From HdN1 sp964473645 (GTDB lineage: Bacteria; Pseudomonadota; Gammaproteobacteria; Pseudomonadales; Ketobacteraceae), in NCBI GenBank assembly GCA_964473645.1, contig CAYYPW010000021.1, positions 1-64,000 of the forward strand: a stretch of 64,000 bases of DNA, given 5' to 3'. A program made the translations under genes and the position numbers. The stretch's first letter is position 1. The number at the start of each line of letters is the position of its first letter. This document shows positions 32,500-41,325 of the stretch, piece by piece. The notes beneath the pieces are model-generated. The model had not been told where the DNA came from. It did no database searches and worked only from the letters and a program-made list of their open reading frames with translations.

Positions 32500-33810
32500 T
32501 TACAGGTGCAAGTTGCCTTCCACAAGGGCGATGGCGCGCAGGTCGCGATACCAGCGTTCTACCGGATGTTCTTTGGTGAAGCCGTGGCCACCCAGCAACT
32601 GGACGGCGTTGGTGCCGATTTCCATGGCTTTGTCGCCGCACAGCAAGCGGGCGAGGTAGGCTTCTCGTTGAAAATCCATGCCGCGTTCGGCACGTGCAAC
32701 GGCGCGCTGCACCATCAAACGCATGGATTCGAGTTCGATGCCGATGTTGGCCACCATAAATGCGACGCTTTGGCGGTGGCTGATGGGCTCCCCAAATGCA
32801 ATGCGCTCATTGGCGTAGGTAATGGTGTAATCGAGTGCGGCTTGGGCCGCGCCGAGTGCAGCTGAGCACCAGCCCAGTCGGCAGAGATTGAGAAATGCCT
32901 GATAGTTGAAACTGTCGTCACCCAATAACGCAGTGCGTTGGAGTTGCACCTGATTGAATTGTATGGCGGCGGTTGCGCAAGGTTTCATTCCCATGCCTGC
33001 GCCTTTGCGAATGGCGATACCGGGGGTGCCTGCTTCTACCAGAAACAGGCGAGGGCCTTGGTTGTCCAGTTGTGCTGCTACCAGCAACAATTCCGCGCTT
33101 TCACCCAGTATTACCAGGTTTTTTTCTCCGTTGAGAACGAAGCCGCTGGCGTTGGATTTAGCGGTCGTTTTGAGTTGCAGGGGGTTAAAGGCTGCCGTGG
33201 GTTCGTTGATCGCCATGGTGGCGACGAGGGGCCTTTCTTCGAGAAACGCGGGCAAATAACGGCTTTGCTGATCGGCAGTGCCCCATTGGGTGAGTGCATT
33301 GGCAACGCCCATGGGCGTCAATATCGCAGCCGTAATGCCAAGATCACCCCAGGCCAGCGTTTCGGCAATAATCATTTGAGTGACGGGCGAGCGTTCATCA
33401 CCCGCGCCGCCCAGTGCTTCGGGGATGGCGTAATACATCAACCCCAGCTCTGCGACCTGTGCGAGTAACGCGTCAGATACGCGGCCGTTGGCATCGGCAT
33501 CATGGGCCGCCGGACGAATCACATCGCGAGCAAATGCCTGCAGTGTGTCGCGCAGCATGTTTTGTTCGCTGTTAAGCGACGGATCAAACAAATCTTTGCT
33601 GCCGCTCGGGGCAGCCGGTCTTACCGGTGCAGTGAGTTTGATGCCCTGTTTGAATTGACGGGTGGCAACGCTAATCGCCTGGAAACCGGTTTTGGTGCCA
33701 GAATAGGTCAGTTTTTCAAGAGGTTTGCGTAGTCCAAGCGTATCAAGCCATTCGGCGGTGGTGATGCTATTCATCACCGAAAGGGCGTATCCCATTGCAT
33801 TTCTGCTCAT
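32500..33810 (-). CDS. Acyl-CoA dehydrogenase (divergent partner)
   Basis: Same fold as the downstream dehydrogenase. An N-terminal extension of about 60 residues (TAEWLDTLGLRKPLEKL) precedes the domain. Middle-domain motifs are weaker than usual: MAINEPTAAFNPLQL replaces the normal TEPxxGSD, and FVLNGEKNLVILGESAE is shifted. The C-terminal QLLGGHGFTKEHPVERWYRDLRA is intact. I start at the ATG at 33810, with GGAG seven bases upstream; the frame opens at 33864 with no site. The altered substrate loop suggests an unusual substrate or a role as the non-catalytic half of a heteromer with the neighbour. Confidence 0.87.
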   Translation of the reverse strand: MSRNAMGYALSVMNSITTAEWLDTLGLRKPLEKLTYSGTKTGFQAISVATRQFKQGIKLTAPVRPAAPSGSKDLFDPSLNSEQNMLRDTLQAFARDVIRPAAHDADANGRVSDALLAQVAELGLMYYAIPEALGGAGDERSPVTQMIIAETLAWGDLGITAAILTPMGVANALTQWGTADQQSRYLPAFLEERPLVATMAINEPTAAFNPLQLKTTAKSNASGFVLNGEKNLVILGESAELLLVAAQLDNQGPRLFLVEAGTPGIAIRKGAGMGMKPCATAAIQFNQVQLQRTALLGDDSFNYQAFLNLCRLGWCSAALGAAQAALDYTITYANERIAFGEPISHRQSVAFMVANIGIELESMRLMVQRAVARAERGMDFQREAYLARLLCGDKAMEIGTNAVQLLGGHGFTKEHPVERWYRDLRAIALVEGNLHL

Positions 33811-33950
33811 GGAGAATCTCCAGTGTCGTGGTCGTTCAAATCTATTGGCTAACGAACCATACACTACCGGGATTTACGCAAGCCGCATTGGCGCAGGATA
33901 CTGAGCGTCGCGGCGAACCGGTCAACCACGGATGACAAGTGAAAAGCCCC

Positions 33951-34808
33951 TTAGCGGGATTTCGGCGCCATTCGTTTCAAATTGATCAAGCCCGCAGCGA
34001 TGATGAGCGCCGATCCGATGAGGGTTGTGATCAGCAAGGTTTCCCCCCAGAAAATCCATCCAATCAATGCGGCATAAATGACACACGAGTAGGTGTAGGG
34101 GCCGATTTGGCCTGGATTGGCGACCTTGTAAGCATGCGTCATGCAAAGCTGGCCGATGGTAGCGGTGATCCCCACGGCGATGAGATAGTAGAGCGTCGCG
34201 CCGGTGGGTAAAGAAGGCGACCAGAGAAAGGGAACGGCAGATACCACTGTGGCAATCAACCCGAAATAAAATACGATACGATGGCCGGGTTCTGTATCTG
34301 ACATCTTGCGTATCGATACCTTAGCCTCCCCTTGAAAGAATGCCGCCAACAAGCCTAACAAGGCCACCGGCTGAAAAGTATCGGTGCCAGGGCGTAGCAC
34401 AAACATGACGCCAAAAAATCCGACCAGAATGCTCCAGGCGGTGCGTGTCGTTATTTTTTCACCCAGCCACGCCCAGGTGATAATGGGTAGAATGAAGGGC
34501 ACGGTGAGTTTCACCAGGATTGCCTCGGCCAAAGGCATTTGCCCAATCACGTAGAAATACAGATACATACCACTCAATCCAATGCATGCACGAAACGCAT
34601 GCATACCAAAACGTTGCGTCTTGAGGCTAGCGATGCGATGGTGGTATATCACTGGAATCAAGGCCAACAGGCCGAACAAATTGCGAAAAAAAACAATGTC
34701 GGTTTGAGGTACGTCATTGGCGACCTGCTTGATTAACGCGACCATCACGGCAAGAAAGAATTCACCGATCAACAGATAGATTGCGCCTTCGACGACATTG
34801 CTTTGCAT
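33951..34808 (-). CDS. EamA family (DMT) transporter
   Basis: A ten-helix drug/metabolite transporter made of two EamA repeats. The first repeat includes VFFRNLFGLLALIPVI and PLAEAILVKLTVPFILPIITWAWLGEKIT; the second has TYSCVIYAALIGWIFWGETLL near the end. About 285 residues, the usual size. GAGGA precedes the ATG. Substrates of this family include amino acids and other small metabolites; this one is not predictable. Confidence 0.87.
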   Translation of the reverse strand: MQSNVVEGAIYLLIGEFFLAVMVALIKQVANDVPQTDIVFFRNLFGLLALIPVIYHHRIASLKTQRFGMHAFRACIGLSGMYLYFYVIGQMPLAEAILVKLTVPFILPIITWAWLGEKITTRTAWSILVGFFGVMFVLRPGTDTFQPVALLGLLAAFFQGEAKVSIRKMSDTEPGHRIVFYFGLIATVVSAVPFLWSPSLPTGATLYYLIAVGITATIGQLCMTHAYKVANPGQIGPYTYSCVIYAALIGWIFWGETLLITTLIGSALIIAAGLINLKRMAPKSR

Positions 34809-34896
34809 TGGGGTTCCTCGGCTTTGAATACTACTCGCGAGTGCGCGCGCAGTATACTAAAGGCCTAGCGCTTACGAGAGAGATAATACGACCGAC

Positions 34897-35808
34897 ATGA
34901 ATGCCGACACCCAGACAGCGCAGCCAGCCCGTTTGACCCCCGAAAAAATGGCGTGGTTGATGCGATCTGCAACGATTGCATCTGTAATGACAGCCGTTAT
35001 TTTGATTGTAGCCAAAACGTTTGCTTGGTGGCTGGGAGGTTCGGTCAGTGTGCTTGCCTCGTTGGCTGATTCGTTGATGGATTCGCTTGCCTCTTTGCTC
35101 AACTTGATGGCTGTGCGTTACGCCTTGCAGCCGGCCGACAATGAGCATCGTTTCGGGCATGGCAAAGCGGAATTCTTGGCGGGTTTGGGCCAGGCCCTGT
35201 TTATTGGGGGTTCTGCAATTTTTCTGTTGTTTCAAGGAGTTGATCGTTTGCTTCACCCACAACCGCTGCAATCGGTAGGGCTGAGTGTGGGCGTTATGGC
35301 GTTTTCAATGACGGCCACCTGCGCGCTGCTGCTGTGGCAGCGGCATGTTGTGCGCCTGACTCATTCAATGGCTATTAAAGCCGATGCGTTGCATTACGCC
35401 TCAGACTTGTTCAGTAATGCGGGTGTCATTCTCGCGTTGGGGTTGGCATGGATGGGGTTTTCGTTTTTCGATCCGATATTCGCAATTGGTATTGGCGCGA
35501 TGATTGGCTATAGCGCGGTTAAAATCGCCATGGAAGCCATAGATCATTTGCTCGACAAAGAATTACCGGAAGAGATTCAGCAAGAAATTGAGACCATTGC
35601 CATGAGCTTTGACGAAGTGCAGGGGGTGCATGGCATTCGCACTCGCCAGAGCGGCCACATCAAGGTAATACAAATGCATCTGGAGATGGATGGGGACATG
35701 CCGCTACGCCATTCCCATGCGCTGGCCGAGCAGGTCGAGGACGCGTTGCGGGATGCGTTTCCGGGTGCTGATGTCATCATTCATCAGGACCCTTATCATC
35801 GTCGATAA
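34897..35808 (+). CDS. fieF: Cation diffusion facilitator, FieF-like
   Basis: Proton-coupled Fe/Zn efflux. Six membrane helices in the first 215 residues. Metal-site residues are visible as LADSLMDSLASLLNL (Asp pair in helix 2, the DD signature) and HYASDLFSNAGVI (the HD pair in helix 5). EHRFGHGKAE is the family loop. The C-terminal cytoplasmic domain includes GVHGIRTRQSGHIKVIQMHLEMD. At 303 residues it is full size. It is divergent from the EamA gene and followed by a palindromic terminator. Confidence 0.88.
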   Translation: MNADTQTAQPARLTPEKMAWLMRSATIASVMTAVILIVAKTFAWWLGGSVSVLASLADSLMDSLASLLNLMAVRYALQPADNEHRFGHGKAEFLAGLGQALFIGGSAIFLLFQGVDRLLHPQPLQSVGLSVGVMAFSMTATCALLLWQRHVVRLTHSMAIKADALHYASDLFSNAGVILALGLAWMGFSFFDPIFAIGIGAMIGYSAVKIAMEAIDHLLDKELPEEIQQEIETIAMSFDEVQGVHGIRTRQSGHIKVIQMHLEMDGDMPLRHSHALAEQVEDALRDAFPGADVIIHQDPYHRR

Positions 35809-35855
35809 TGCCGCTTTTGAAAGCACCCTTCTTGAAACGTTACTCCCCAAAAGGA

Positions 35856-35879
35856 GTGCGCCTGTGTTCACAGGCGCAC
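35856..35879. terminator. Perfect palindrome between fieF and the CBS gene
   Basis: GTGCGCCTGTG and CACAGGCGCAC around TT, in the gap between two convergent genes. Bidirectional terminator. Confidence 0.75.
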
Positions 35880-35885
35880 GGGCCC

Positions 35886-36383
35886 TCAGGATACGCGTTG
35901 TCCTGACAGGGTTGCCAGAATATCAAGGGCTGAAATCAAGCCGGTAATGCGGCCTTGCTTGCTGACGAAGACCCGGTGAATATGATTGCTCACCATGGAT
36001 CGCGATACTTCCTCCAATGAGACGTCTTCGTCGACGGTGAATACCGCTGGCGTCATGATATCGGCCACGCGTGCACTGTCGTCCTCGCGCACTTCGATAC
36101 CTTCGCTCAGCTCTTCTTCTTCGAAATTAATGCGGTCGGTATAAAACTGGTGTGCGTAGCGGCGCTCCTCTGCGGCATCGCCTTCAACGGTGAAACGGGC
36201 AATATCAGTGACGGAGACCACGCCGCGCAATGCGCCTTCTTCATCAATGACCGGGGCGCCGGAAATGCCGTTGGCGACCAGAAATTCCGCGAGAGTGATG
36301 ATGTCCCAGGTGTCATAGGCAGGCAGGATTTCCCGCGTCATGATATCGGCTGCGGTCAGCGTGCGGAGTGTATCGGTGCTCAT
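35886..36383 (-). CDS. Tandem CBS-domain protein
   Basis: Two CBS motifs form a Bateman module: AADIMTREILPAYDTWDIITLAEFL with GAPVIDEEGALRGVVSVTDIAR, then VADIMTPAVFTVDEDVSLEE with HRVFVSKQGRITGLISALDIL. A charged linker of about 40 residues separates them. Bateman modules bind adenine nucleotides and regulate a partner protein; none is fused here. 165 residues; AAGGA lies upstream of the ATG. Confidence 0.87.
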   Translation of the reverse strand: MSTDTLRTLTAADIMTREILPAYDTWDIITLAEFLVANGISGAPVIDEEGALRGVVSVTDIARFTVEGDAAEERRYAHQFYTDRINFEEEELSEGIEVREDDSARVADIMTPAVFTVDEDVSLEEVSRSMVSNHIHRVFVSKQGRITGLISALDILATLSGQRVS

Positions 36384-36503
36384 GAGGGTTCCTTAATATT
36401 GGCACATGCAAGGTTCGCTAGCGTTTCATGCGTCAGCAGACGGCTGAATCAGGTTTGATGATGATCCCGCCTGACATTGCTAGACTTGATCTGCATCATA
36501 CAC

Positions 36504-36531
36504 GTGCCGGTTCGAGGTTCCAAACCGGCAC
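36504..36531 (-). terminator. Hairpin after trhP
   Basis: GTGCCGGTT and AACCGGCAC with a 10-base loop, 39 bases past the trhP stop on the minus strand. No T run. Confidence 0.5.
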
Positions 36532-36569
36532 ATAGGAAAGCCCCTATTTACGCAGGCAGCTGTTTTTGC

Positions 36570-37928
36570 TCAGGCGCTCAGTTCGCGGTCGCGCATCAGC
36601 AGCCCAAATTCGCCAACTGCGTTTGCCGGCAGCGGAATCTGTACGATATGGCCGTCACCCGGCGCGACCTGGGTGGCGCCTCCCTTTTTGTCGAGCATGG
36701 CGTCGAGTTGAAAACGTACATTGCCTTCGGGGCGCATCAATTCGAGCCCATCGCCCACAGCGAAGCGATTTTTAACGACGATCGTGGCCAGCCCGGTCGA
36801 TGGGTTGAAATCGCGTATTTCACCCACAAATTGTTGGGTAACGTTGGTGGACGAGCCTTGCTGATAGTTCTGGTATTCCGACGGTACGTGGCGACGATAG
36901 AAACCTTCGGTATAACCACGATTGGCGAGCCCATCGAGTGCAACCATCAAATCCTTGTTGAATTCGCGGCCTTTGACCGCATCATCGATGGCTTGTCGAT
37001 AGAGTTGTGCGGTACGTGCCGCATAAAAATGCGATTTGGTGCGCCCTTCGATTTTGAGCGAATCGACGCCCATTTTCGATAACTGCATGACATGTTGTAT
37101 TGCACGCAGATCTTTCGAATTCATGATGTAGGTGCCGTGCTCATCTTCGTAAGCCGGCATGTATTCACCTGGGCGACCTTCTTCTTGCAATAAAAAGATC
37201 TTTTCGCTGATGGGCGTTTCATTTTGAGGGCGCCACTGACTGACGGCGTCATTGATCTCGGCAACGATATCGCCATCGACAGTTTCTTTGGCTTCGTGGG
37301 TCTGGTATTTCCAGCGGCAGGAATTGGTGCAGGCGCCCTGGTTGGAGTCGCGATGTGTCATATAGCCGGATAGCAGGCAGCGCCCGGAATAGGCAATACA
37401 TAGCGCGCCGTGGACGAAGACTTCCACTTCCATTTCGGGCACGCGCTCGCGAATTTCGCCAATTTCTTCGAGTGAGAGTTCACGCGAGAGAATGACGCGC
37501 TTTAACCCTTGCTTATGCCAGAATTTGACTGTGGGCCAGTTAACCGCATTGGCCTGCACGGAAAGGTGTACCTCAACGTCGGGCCAGGTTTCGCGCACCA
37601 TCATGATGAGCCCGGGGTCGGACATGATCAGCGCATCGGGCTTCATCTCGATGACCGGCGCCATGTCTTTTAAAAAGGAACGAATCTTGTCGTTATGCGG
37701 CGCGAGGTTGGTCGCCAGATAAAACTTTTTGCCCTGGGTATGCGCTTCATCAATTGCGCTGGCGATGTTGTCGATATCGTTGAATTCGTTATTGCGCACC
37801 CGCAAGCTGTAGCGTGGTTGGCCGGCATAAACGGCGTCTGCGCCATAGGCAAAGGCATAGCGCATGCTTTTGAGGCTACCGGCGGGTGAGAGCAGTTCGG
37901 GCACTTTGACGGGGGTGCTGTACAACAT
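36570..37928 (-). CDS. trhP: U32 family tRNA hydroxylation protein (TrhP/YegQ)
   Basis: Peptidase U32-family protein, E. coli YegQ, needed with prephenate-linked chemistry for 5-hydroxyuridine at the wobble position of certain tRNAs. The start PELLSPAGSLKSMRYAFAYG and then GADAVYAGQPRYSLRVRNNE are the family signature. Family Cys residues appear in FVHGALCIAYSGRCLLSGY and NQGACTNSCRWKY, as expected for an iron-sulfur protein. I start at the ATG at 37928 (452 residues); the frame continues to 38108 with unrelated sequence. Confidence 0.9.
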   Translation of the reverse strand: MLYSTPVKVPELLSPAGSLKSMRYAFAYGADAVYAGQPRYSLRVRNNEFNDIDNIASAIDEAHTQGKKFYLATNLAPHNDKIRSFLKDMAPVIEMKPDALIMSDPGLIMMVRETWPDVEVHLSVQANAVNWPTVKFWHKQGLKRVILSRELSLEEIGEIRERVPEMEVEVFVHGALCIAYSGRCLLSGYMTHRDSNQGACTNSCRWKYQTHEAKETVDGDIVAEINDAVSQWRPQNETPISEKIFLLQEEGRPGEYMPAYEDEHGTYIMNSKDLRAIQHVMQLSKMGVDSLKIEGRTKSHFYAARTAQLYRQAIDDAVKGREFNKDLMVALDGLANRGYTEGFYRRHVPSEYQNYQQGSSTNVTQQFVGEIRDFNPSTGLATIVVKNRFAVGDGLELMRPEGNVRFQLDAMLDKKGGATQVAPGDGHIVQIPLPANAVGEFGLLMRDRELSA

Positions 37929-38212
37929 GGGAACTTCCAGTAAAAAGAGGCCACACAGTAAAGAGGCCAATGAGTTGAGCGGCAATAGCCAAATCTGGCG
38001 GCATGATACCGGATTCGACCGCGCTTGGGCATTCAGATCCTGCTCGCGCACTGGATCTGTCTGATAAGAAAGGAAAAAACACTCAGTCATTGACGCCCGT
38101 CGCGCCAAATTTGGATAAGCGCGATATGATGCTTAGATAGGATGATCCTCTGATAGAGTGTCAAAGAGTGCTATATGATTGCTTTGTCAGGCTGTGATCT
38201 ACTGTTAACAAT

Positions 38213-38237
38213 GGTCGACCGTTAGCGATTATCGACC
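38213..38237. promoter_or_regulatory. Inverted repeat in the trhP/DUF4404 divergent gap
   Basis: GGTCGA and TCGACC separated by 13 bases, 47 bp upstream of the DUF4404 gene. The rest of the 355-bp gap (37929-38283) shows only a short direct repeat (AGAGGCCA twice near 37950) and presumably the two divergent promoters; I see no other gene there. Confidence 0.4.
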
Positions 38238-38283
38238 AATCGTCGTTACACCTGTTTCCAGAACGTCAGAACGAGGGGAATGT

Positions 38284-38547
38284 ATGCCACGCGAGCGTAT
38301 TCAGGCAGAAGTAGAACAACTTAAGGCGGAAGTCGAACAAAATCCCATGTTGAGTGATGCTCAGCGTGAAGAATTGGGTTCACTGACCGATCGCCTCGAG
38401 CTAATGATGAGTGGCGAAACAGATCACCCCGAGCAGGATCTGCTCGAAAAGTTGGAGCAACAGGTGCTGTTGTATGAGGAAGATCATCCTGTGGTGGCGC
38501 GTGTAATGGATAACGTGCTCAATTTGTTACATAGCATCGGTATTTGA
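38284..38547 (+). CDS. DUF4404 family protein
   Basis: 87 residues matching DUF4404: EQLKAEVEQNPMLSDAQREEL in the first half, and a C-terminal EEDHPVVARVMDNVLNLLHSIGI. Mostly helical, acidic, soluble and of unknown function. GAGGGGAATGT precedes the ATG. It sits just upstream of the fliK sigma-54 promoter and is probably not part of the flagellar operon. Confidence 0.85.
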   Translation: MPRERIQAEVEQLKAEVEQNPMLSDAQREELGSLTDRLELMMSGETDHPEQDLLEKLEQQVLLYEEDHPVVARVMDNVLNLLHSIGI

Positions 38548-38618
38548 CCGCTCACGTCCTGACAACAAAACTGCTTTTTACCTACACCACTGTTTTTTGG
38601 CCGCAATAACACAAGGTT

Positions 38619-38634
38619 TGGCACTCCGCTTGCT
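38619..38634 (+). promoter_or_regulatory. Sigma-54 promoter of fliK
   Basis: TGGCACTCCGCTTGCT has GG at -24 and GC at -12 with exactly ten bases between, and matches the consensus TGGCAC-N5-TTGCT. The start point would fall near 38645. Confidence 0.85.
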
Positions 38635-38684
38635 GAGTATCCCGCATGAGTCATCATGTTGAGCAGCAAGCAGGAGAACACATC

Positions 38685-40997
38685 GTGGCTAATGACGGCA
38701 TCTCGATGCGCAACACCCCCCGCGTGGAATCACCCGCATCCACTCTCGATGTTGGGCAATTACTTGGAAAAAATCAGACAGTTAATGGCGTGCTTAAGGG
38801 TGCCGGTGACGCCGGGTTTCAGCAGGTGTTGGCATCGCACGTCAAGCGCGAACCGGCGCCTGCACCAGCAGCTACGGCGCGCAGAGATACCGTAGCGAAC
38901 GACAAAGCCAGCCGCTCGGGCGGCAATAGTTCGCCACCCACCAATACCCCCACTAAAAATTCAGCGAGCGCCAGGAAGGCGGATCGTGGCAATGACAAGC
39001 CGCAGCAGGATGCGCGGCGTACGGAACATCCTGCTGACAAGCGTGCGGGTGATACGCGGGAAGCGCCTGAGAAAGCTTCGCGAACGCCAGCAAGCAATGA
39101 GACAGCGCCGCCTTCGAAAACGCATTCAGGTAAAGGCGAGCCTGCCAAGAAAACCGAAATGGATGAAACGACAGAGGCTGCCAGCCCCGCTGTTGTGGAC
39201 GGCAATGTAGCGAACGCTGCAGCGCCTGAGTCAGTAGAAACCACCACCAGCGATGTTGAAACCGCCGAAGCCGCTGTACCGGAAACCACAAGTGATGCGT
39301 CGGCGAGCTTGCTTGCCGCGGCGACTACGCCACAAACTGAAACGATCGTGGCTGCGGTAACGCCGGGGGTGCCTGTCAATGCATCGGTTGATGGTGAGTT
39401 GGGGGTTGCAGAAAATGGTGTGGTCGCGACTGCACTTGCCCCTGATGGAAAAAGCCAAGGTGTCGATGCGTCACTGAACGCTGGAAAAGACCTGGGCACT
39501 CTGCAACGTGCAATCTCAGCGGCTGATGTAACGGCAGCGGCACCTGACGTGATGAACGGCGTGACTGCGGTGCCAGTGCCAGTGGCTGAGGATGCTGCTG
39601 CCGATGATGTACTACCTGATCCTGCGCTGAAGGATCTGATTACGGCAATGATCAGATCCAAAGAAAACGCCGGTCTCTCTGCAAAAGATTCTTCAAAGGA
39701 GTCTGCTATAGGGTCATCTAACGCATCTGCAAACGCATCCGCTTTAGGGTCTAAGGAAAATACTGCTCAAAAGCCTTTTGCAGTTCTTGCTGAAATGCCA
39801 ACAGGTGAGTCTGTCTCTGATGACTTGTCTTCGATAACGCAGGCACTGTCGGCAAGTAAGCCGACAAATTCGGCAGAACATGCCATGGCGGCGTTAACAC
39901 GCGAGTTGCGGGCGCAGGATACTGCGATGACAAAAGGTAGTGTCGATCCCCAAGGAGCATCGCAAGCGGGTCAGGTGCTGACCGATGGGGTTGTAACGTC
40001 AGAACTGATGTCCAACAGTGTTGAGACTGAATTCCTAGCGCCGGCAGAAGCAGAGACCAGCGACGAAAATAAAACATTGCTGATTGATACCGAGGCCAAT
40101 GACGACGCTGAAATCGCAGAGATGTCGCTGGATGTTGAAAATAGCAGTGACAGCCTCTCGCAATCTGTGCCCGGCACACCCAATAGAACAGTCTCTTCGG
40201 CCGCGCGTATTGCCTCGCCCGCGCTTGCAGACACGCTGACAGCGACCACCGATGCCATCGAGGCTACCGAATCCACTGACAGTTGGTCCATTCTTGATGC
40301 TGCTCCCGACATGATGGCAGACGAGTCCCCCGCTGCAGAGGGGAAACTGCAAACCCAGGTGCAGACCGAGCAGCAAATGGCGTTAGTACGCAATGAGTTG
40401 CGTAACCTGGAGCGATTTGTCGATGGCGGTTTGCAGGCAGCGGTGCGCAGCACGCGCGAAACCCGCAAGGAAGACAAGGCAAATGATATCAAACCCGCAG
40501 CTTTGAGCCGTGCCATGGAGAGCCTCGGTGCGGGCGTTAAAACGGCTGAGCTGCGTGCCAGCGCCCAGGTGACTAATGCACCGGTTGCTTTTGGTCGTCA
40601 GGGTTTTGCCGAACAAATGGCAGAAAAAATCATGCTGATGACCACACAAAAAGTGCAGGTCGCCGATATTCGCCTCGACCCTAAGGAGATGGGGACCATC
40701 GATGTCAAAATTCGGGTTCATCAGGATCAGACGTCGGTAGTGTTCAGTAGCGCCAACCCCCAGGTACGGGAAGCGCTGGAAACCTCAATCCCCCGCTTAC
40801 GCGAAATGTTTGCAGATGCCGGGGTGGGGCTGGGGAGTGTCAATGTCAACGATCGTGGGACATCGGCTGGGGGCAACAACGAGCAATCGCAGGGGCGGGG
40901 TGAAACAGGCGGCTTTGGCACCGATGCCGAGTTGGTAGATGAGCGCAAGCCCGTGCAACCGCGACAATCCAATGGGCTGGTCGACTATTACGCATGA
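38685..40997 (+). CDS. fliK: Flagellar hook-length control protein
   Basis: FliK sets hook length and switches export specificity. The C-terminal domain (about 640-735) is the conserved part: ADIRLDPKEMGTIDVKIRVH and ALETSIPRLREMFADAGV. The N-terminal 600 residues are the low-complexity Ala/Thr/Ser/Glu-rich ruler, variable in all species. I start at the GTG at 38685, because AGGAG lies eight bases before it and the sigma-54 start point is predicted at about 38645, almost on the alternative ATG at 38646. This gives 770 residues. A terminator follows at 41061. Confidence 0.88.
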   Translation: MANDGISMRNTPRVESPASTLDVGQLLGKNQTVNGVLKGAGDAGFQQVLASHVKREPAPAPAATARRDTVANDKASRSGGNSSPPTNTPTKNSASARKADRGNDKPQQDARRTEHPADKRAGDTREAPEKASRTPASNETAPPSKTHSGKGEPAKKTEMDETTEAASPAVVDGNVANAAAPESVETTTSDVETAEAAVPETTSDASASLLAAATTPQTETIVAAVTPGVPVNASVDGELGVAENGVVATALAPDGKSQGVDASLNAGKDLGTLQRAISAADVTAAAPDVMNGVTAVPVPVAEDAAADDVLPDPALKDLITAMIRSKENAGLSAKDSSKESAIGSSNASANASALGSKENTAQKPFAVLAEMPTGESVSDDLSSITQALSASKPTNSAEHAMAALTRELRAQDTAMTKGSVDPQGASQAGQVLTDGVVTSELMSNSVETEFLAPAEAETSDENKTLLIDTEANDDAEIAEMSLDVENSSDSLSQSVPGTPNRTVSSAARIASPALADTLTATTDAIEATESTDSWSILDAAPDMMADESPAAEGKLQTQVQTEQQMALVRNELRNLERFVDGGLQAAVRSTRETRKEDKANDIKPAALSRAMESLGAGVKTAELRASAQVTNAPVAFGRQGFAEQMAEKIMLMTTQKVQVADIRLDPKEMGTIDVKIRVHQDQTSVVFSSANPQVREALETSIPRLREMFADAGVGLGSVNVNDRGTSAGGNNEQSQGRGETGGFGTDAELVDERKPVQPRQSNGLVDYYA

Positions 40998-41060
40998 CCT
41001 GCCACTAGGTATGACCAGCCGCTATATGCATGACCTGTCACGTTTAGGTGTGCGTCAAAA

Positions 41061-41098
41061 AACTGCTTGTCAAAATTGTGACAGGCAGTTTTTTTTTA
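41061..41098 (+). terminator. Rho-independent terminator after fliK
   Basis: AACTGCTTGTCA pairs with TGACAGGCAGTT over AAATTG, followed by a run of eight or more T. It isolates fliK from the fliL operon. Confidence 0.9.
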
Positions 41099-41237
41099 AC
41101 CAGCTACACTTTTTTTCAAGCCCCATGAACAAGCTAGCCAGGGCGCATCCACAGGCGTGGCGTTACTTTTAGCGACTTCGATTTACTGTGCCGCGTGACA
41201 ATAATTTGTCGCCAGCGTCATTGAAAACCAAAAACTT

Positions 41238-41251
41238 GTTGAATAATCAAC
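41238..41251 (+). promoter_or_regulatory. Palindrome upstream of the fliL promoter
   Basis: GTTGAATAATCAAC, a perfect 5-4-5 inverted repeat just before the sigma-54 element. Could be an enhancer-binding protein (FleQ-type) site; no direct proof. Confidence 0.45.
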
Positions 41252-41262
41252 ACGTTGACAGC

Positions 41263-41279
41263 TGGCATAAGGGTTGCTT
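41263..41279 (+). promoter_or_regulatory. Sigma-54 promoter of the fliL operon
   Basis: TGGCATAAGGGTTGCTT has GG at -24 and GC at -12 with ten bases between. Start point near 41289, 37 bases upstream of the fliL ATG. The remainder of the 328-bp gap holds the fliK terminator. Confidence 0.85.
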
Positions 41280-41325
41280 TAAAAGAAACGTGAACGTTGC
41301 TTGAATAGTTAGGGTCTACAACACC

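Noticed and set aside
38819..39661. 280-codon minus-strand frame opposite fliK
   Set aside because: Ala/Ser/Val-rich antisense of the low-complexity FliK ruler; no domain, and fliK is certain.
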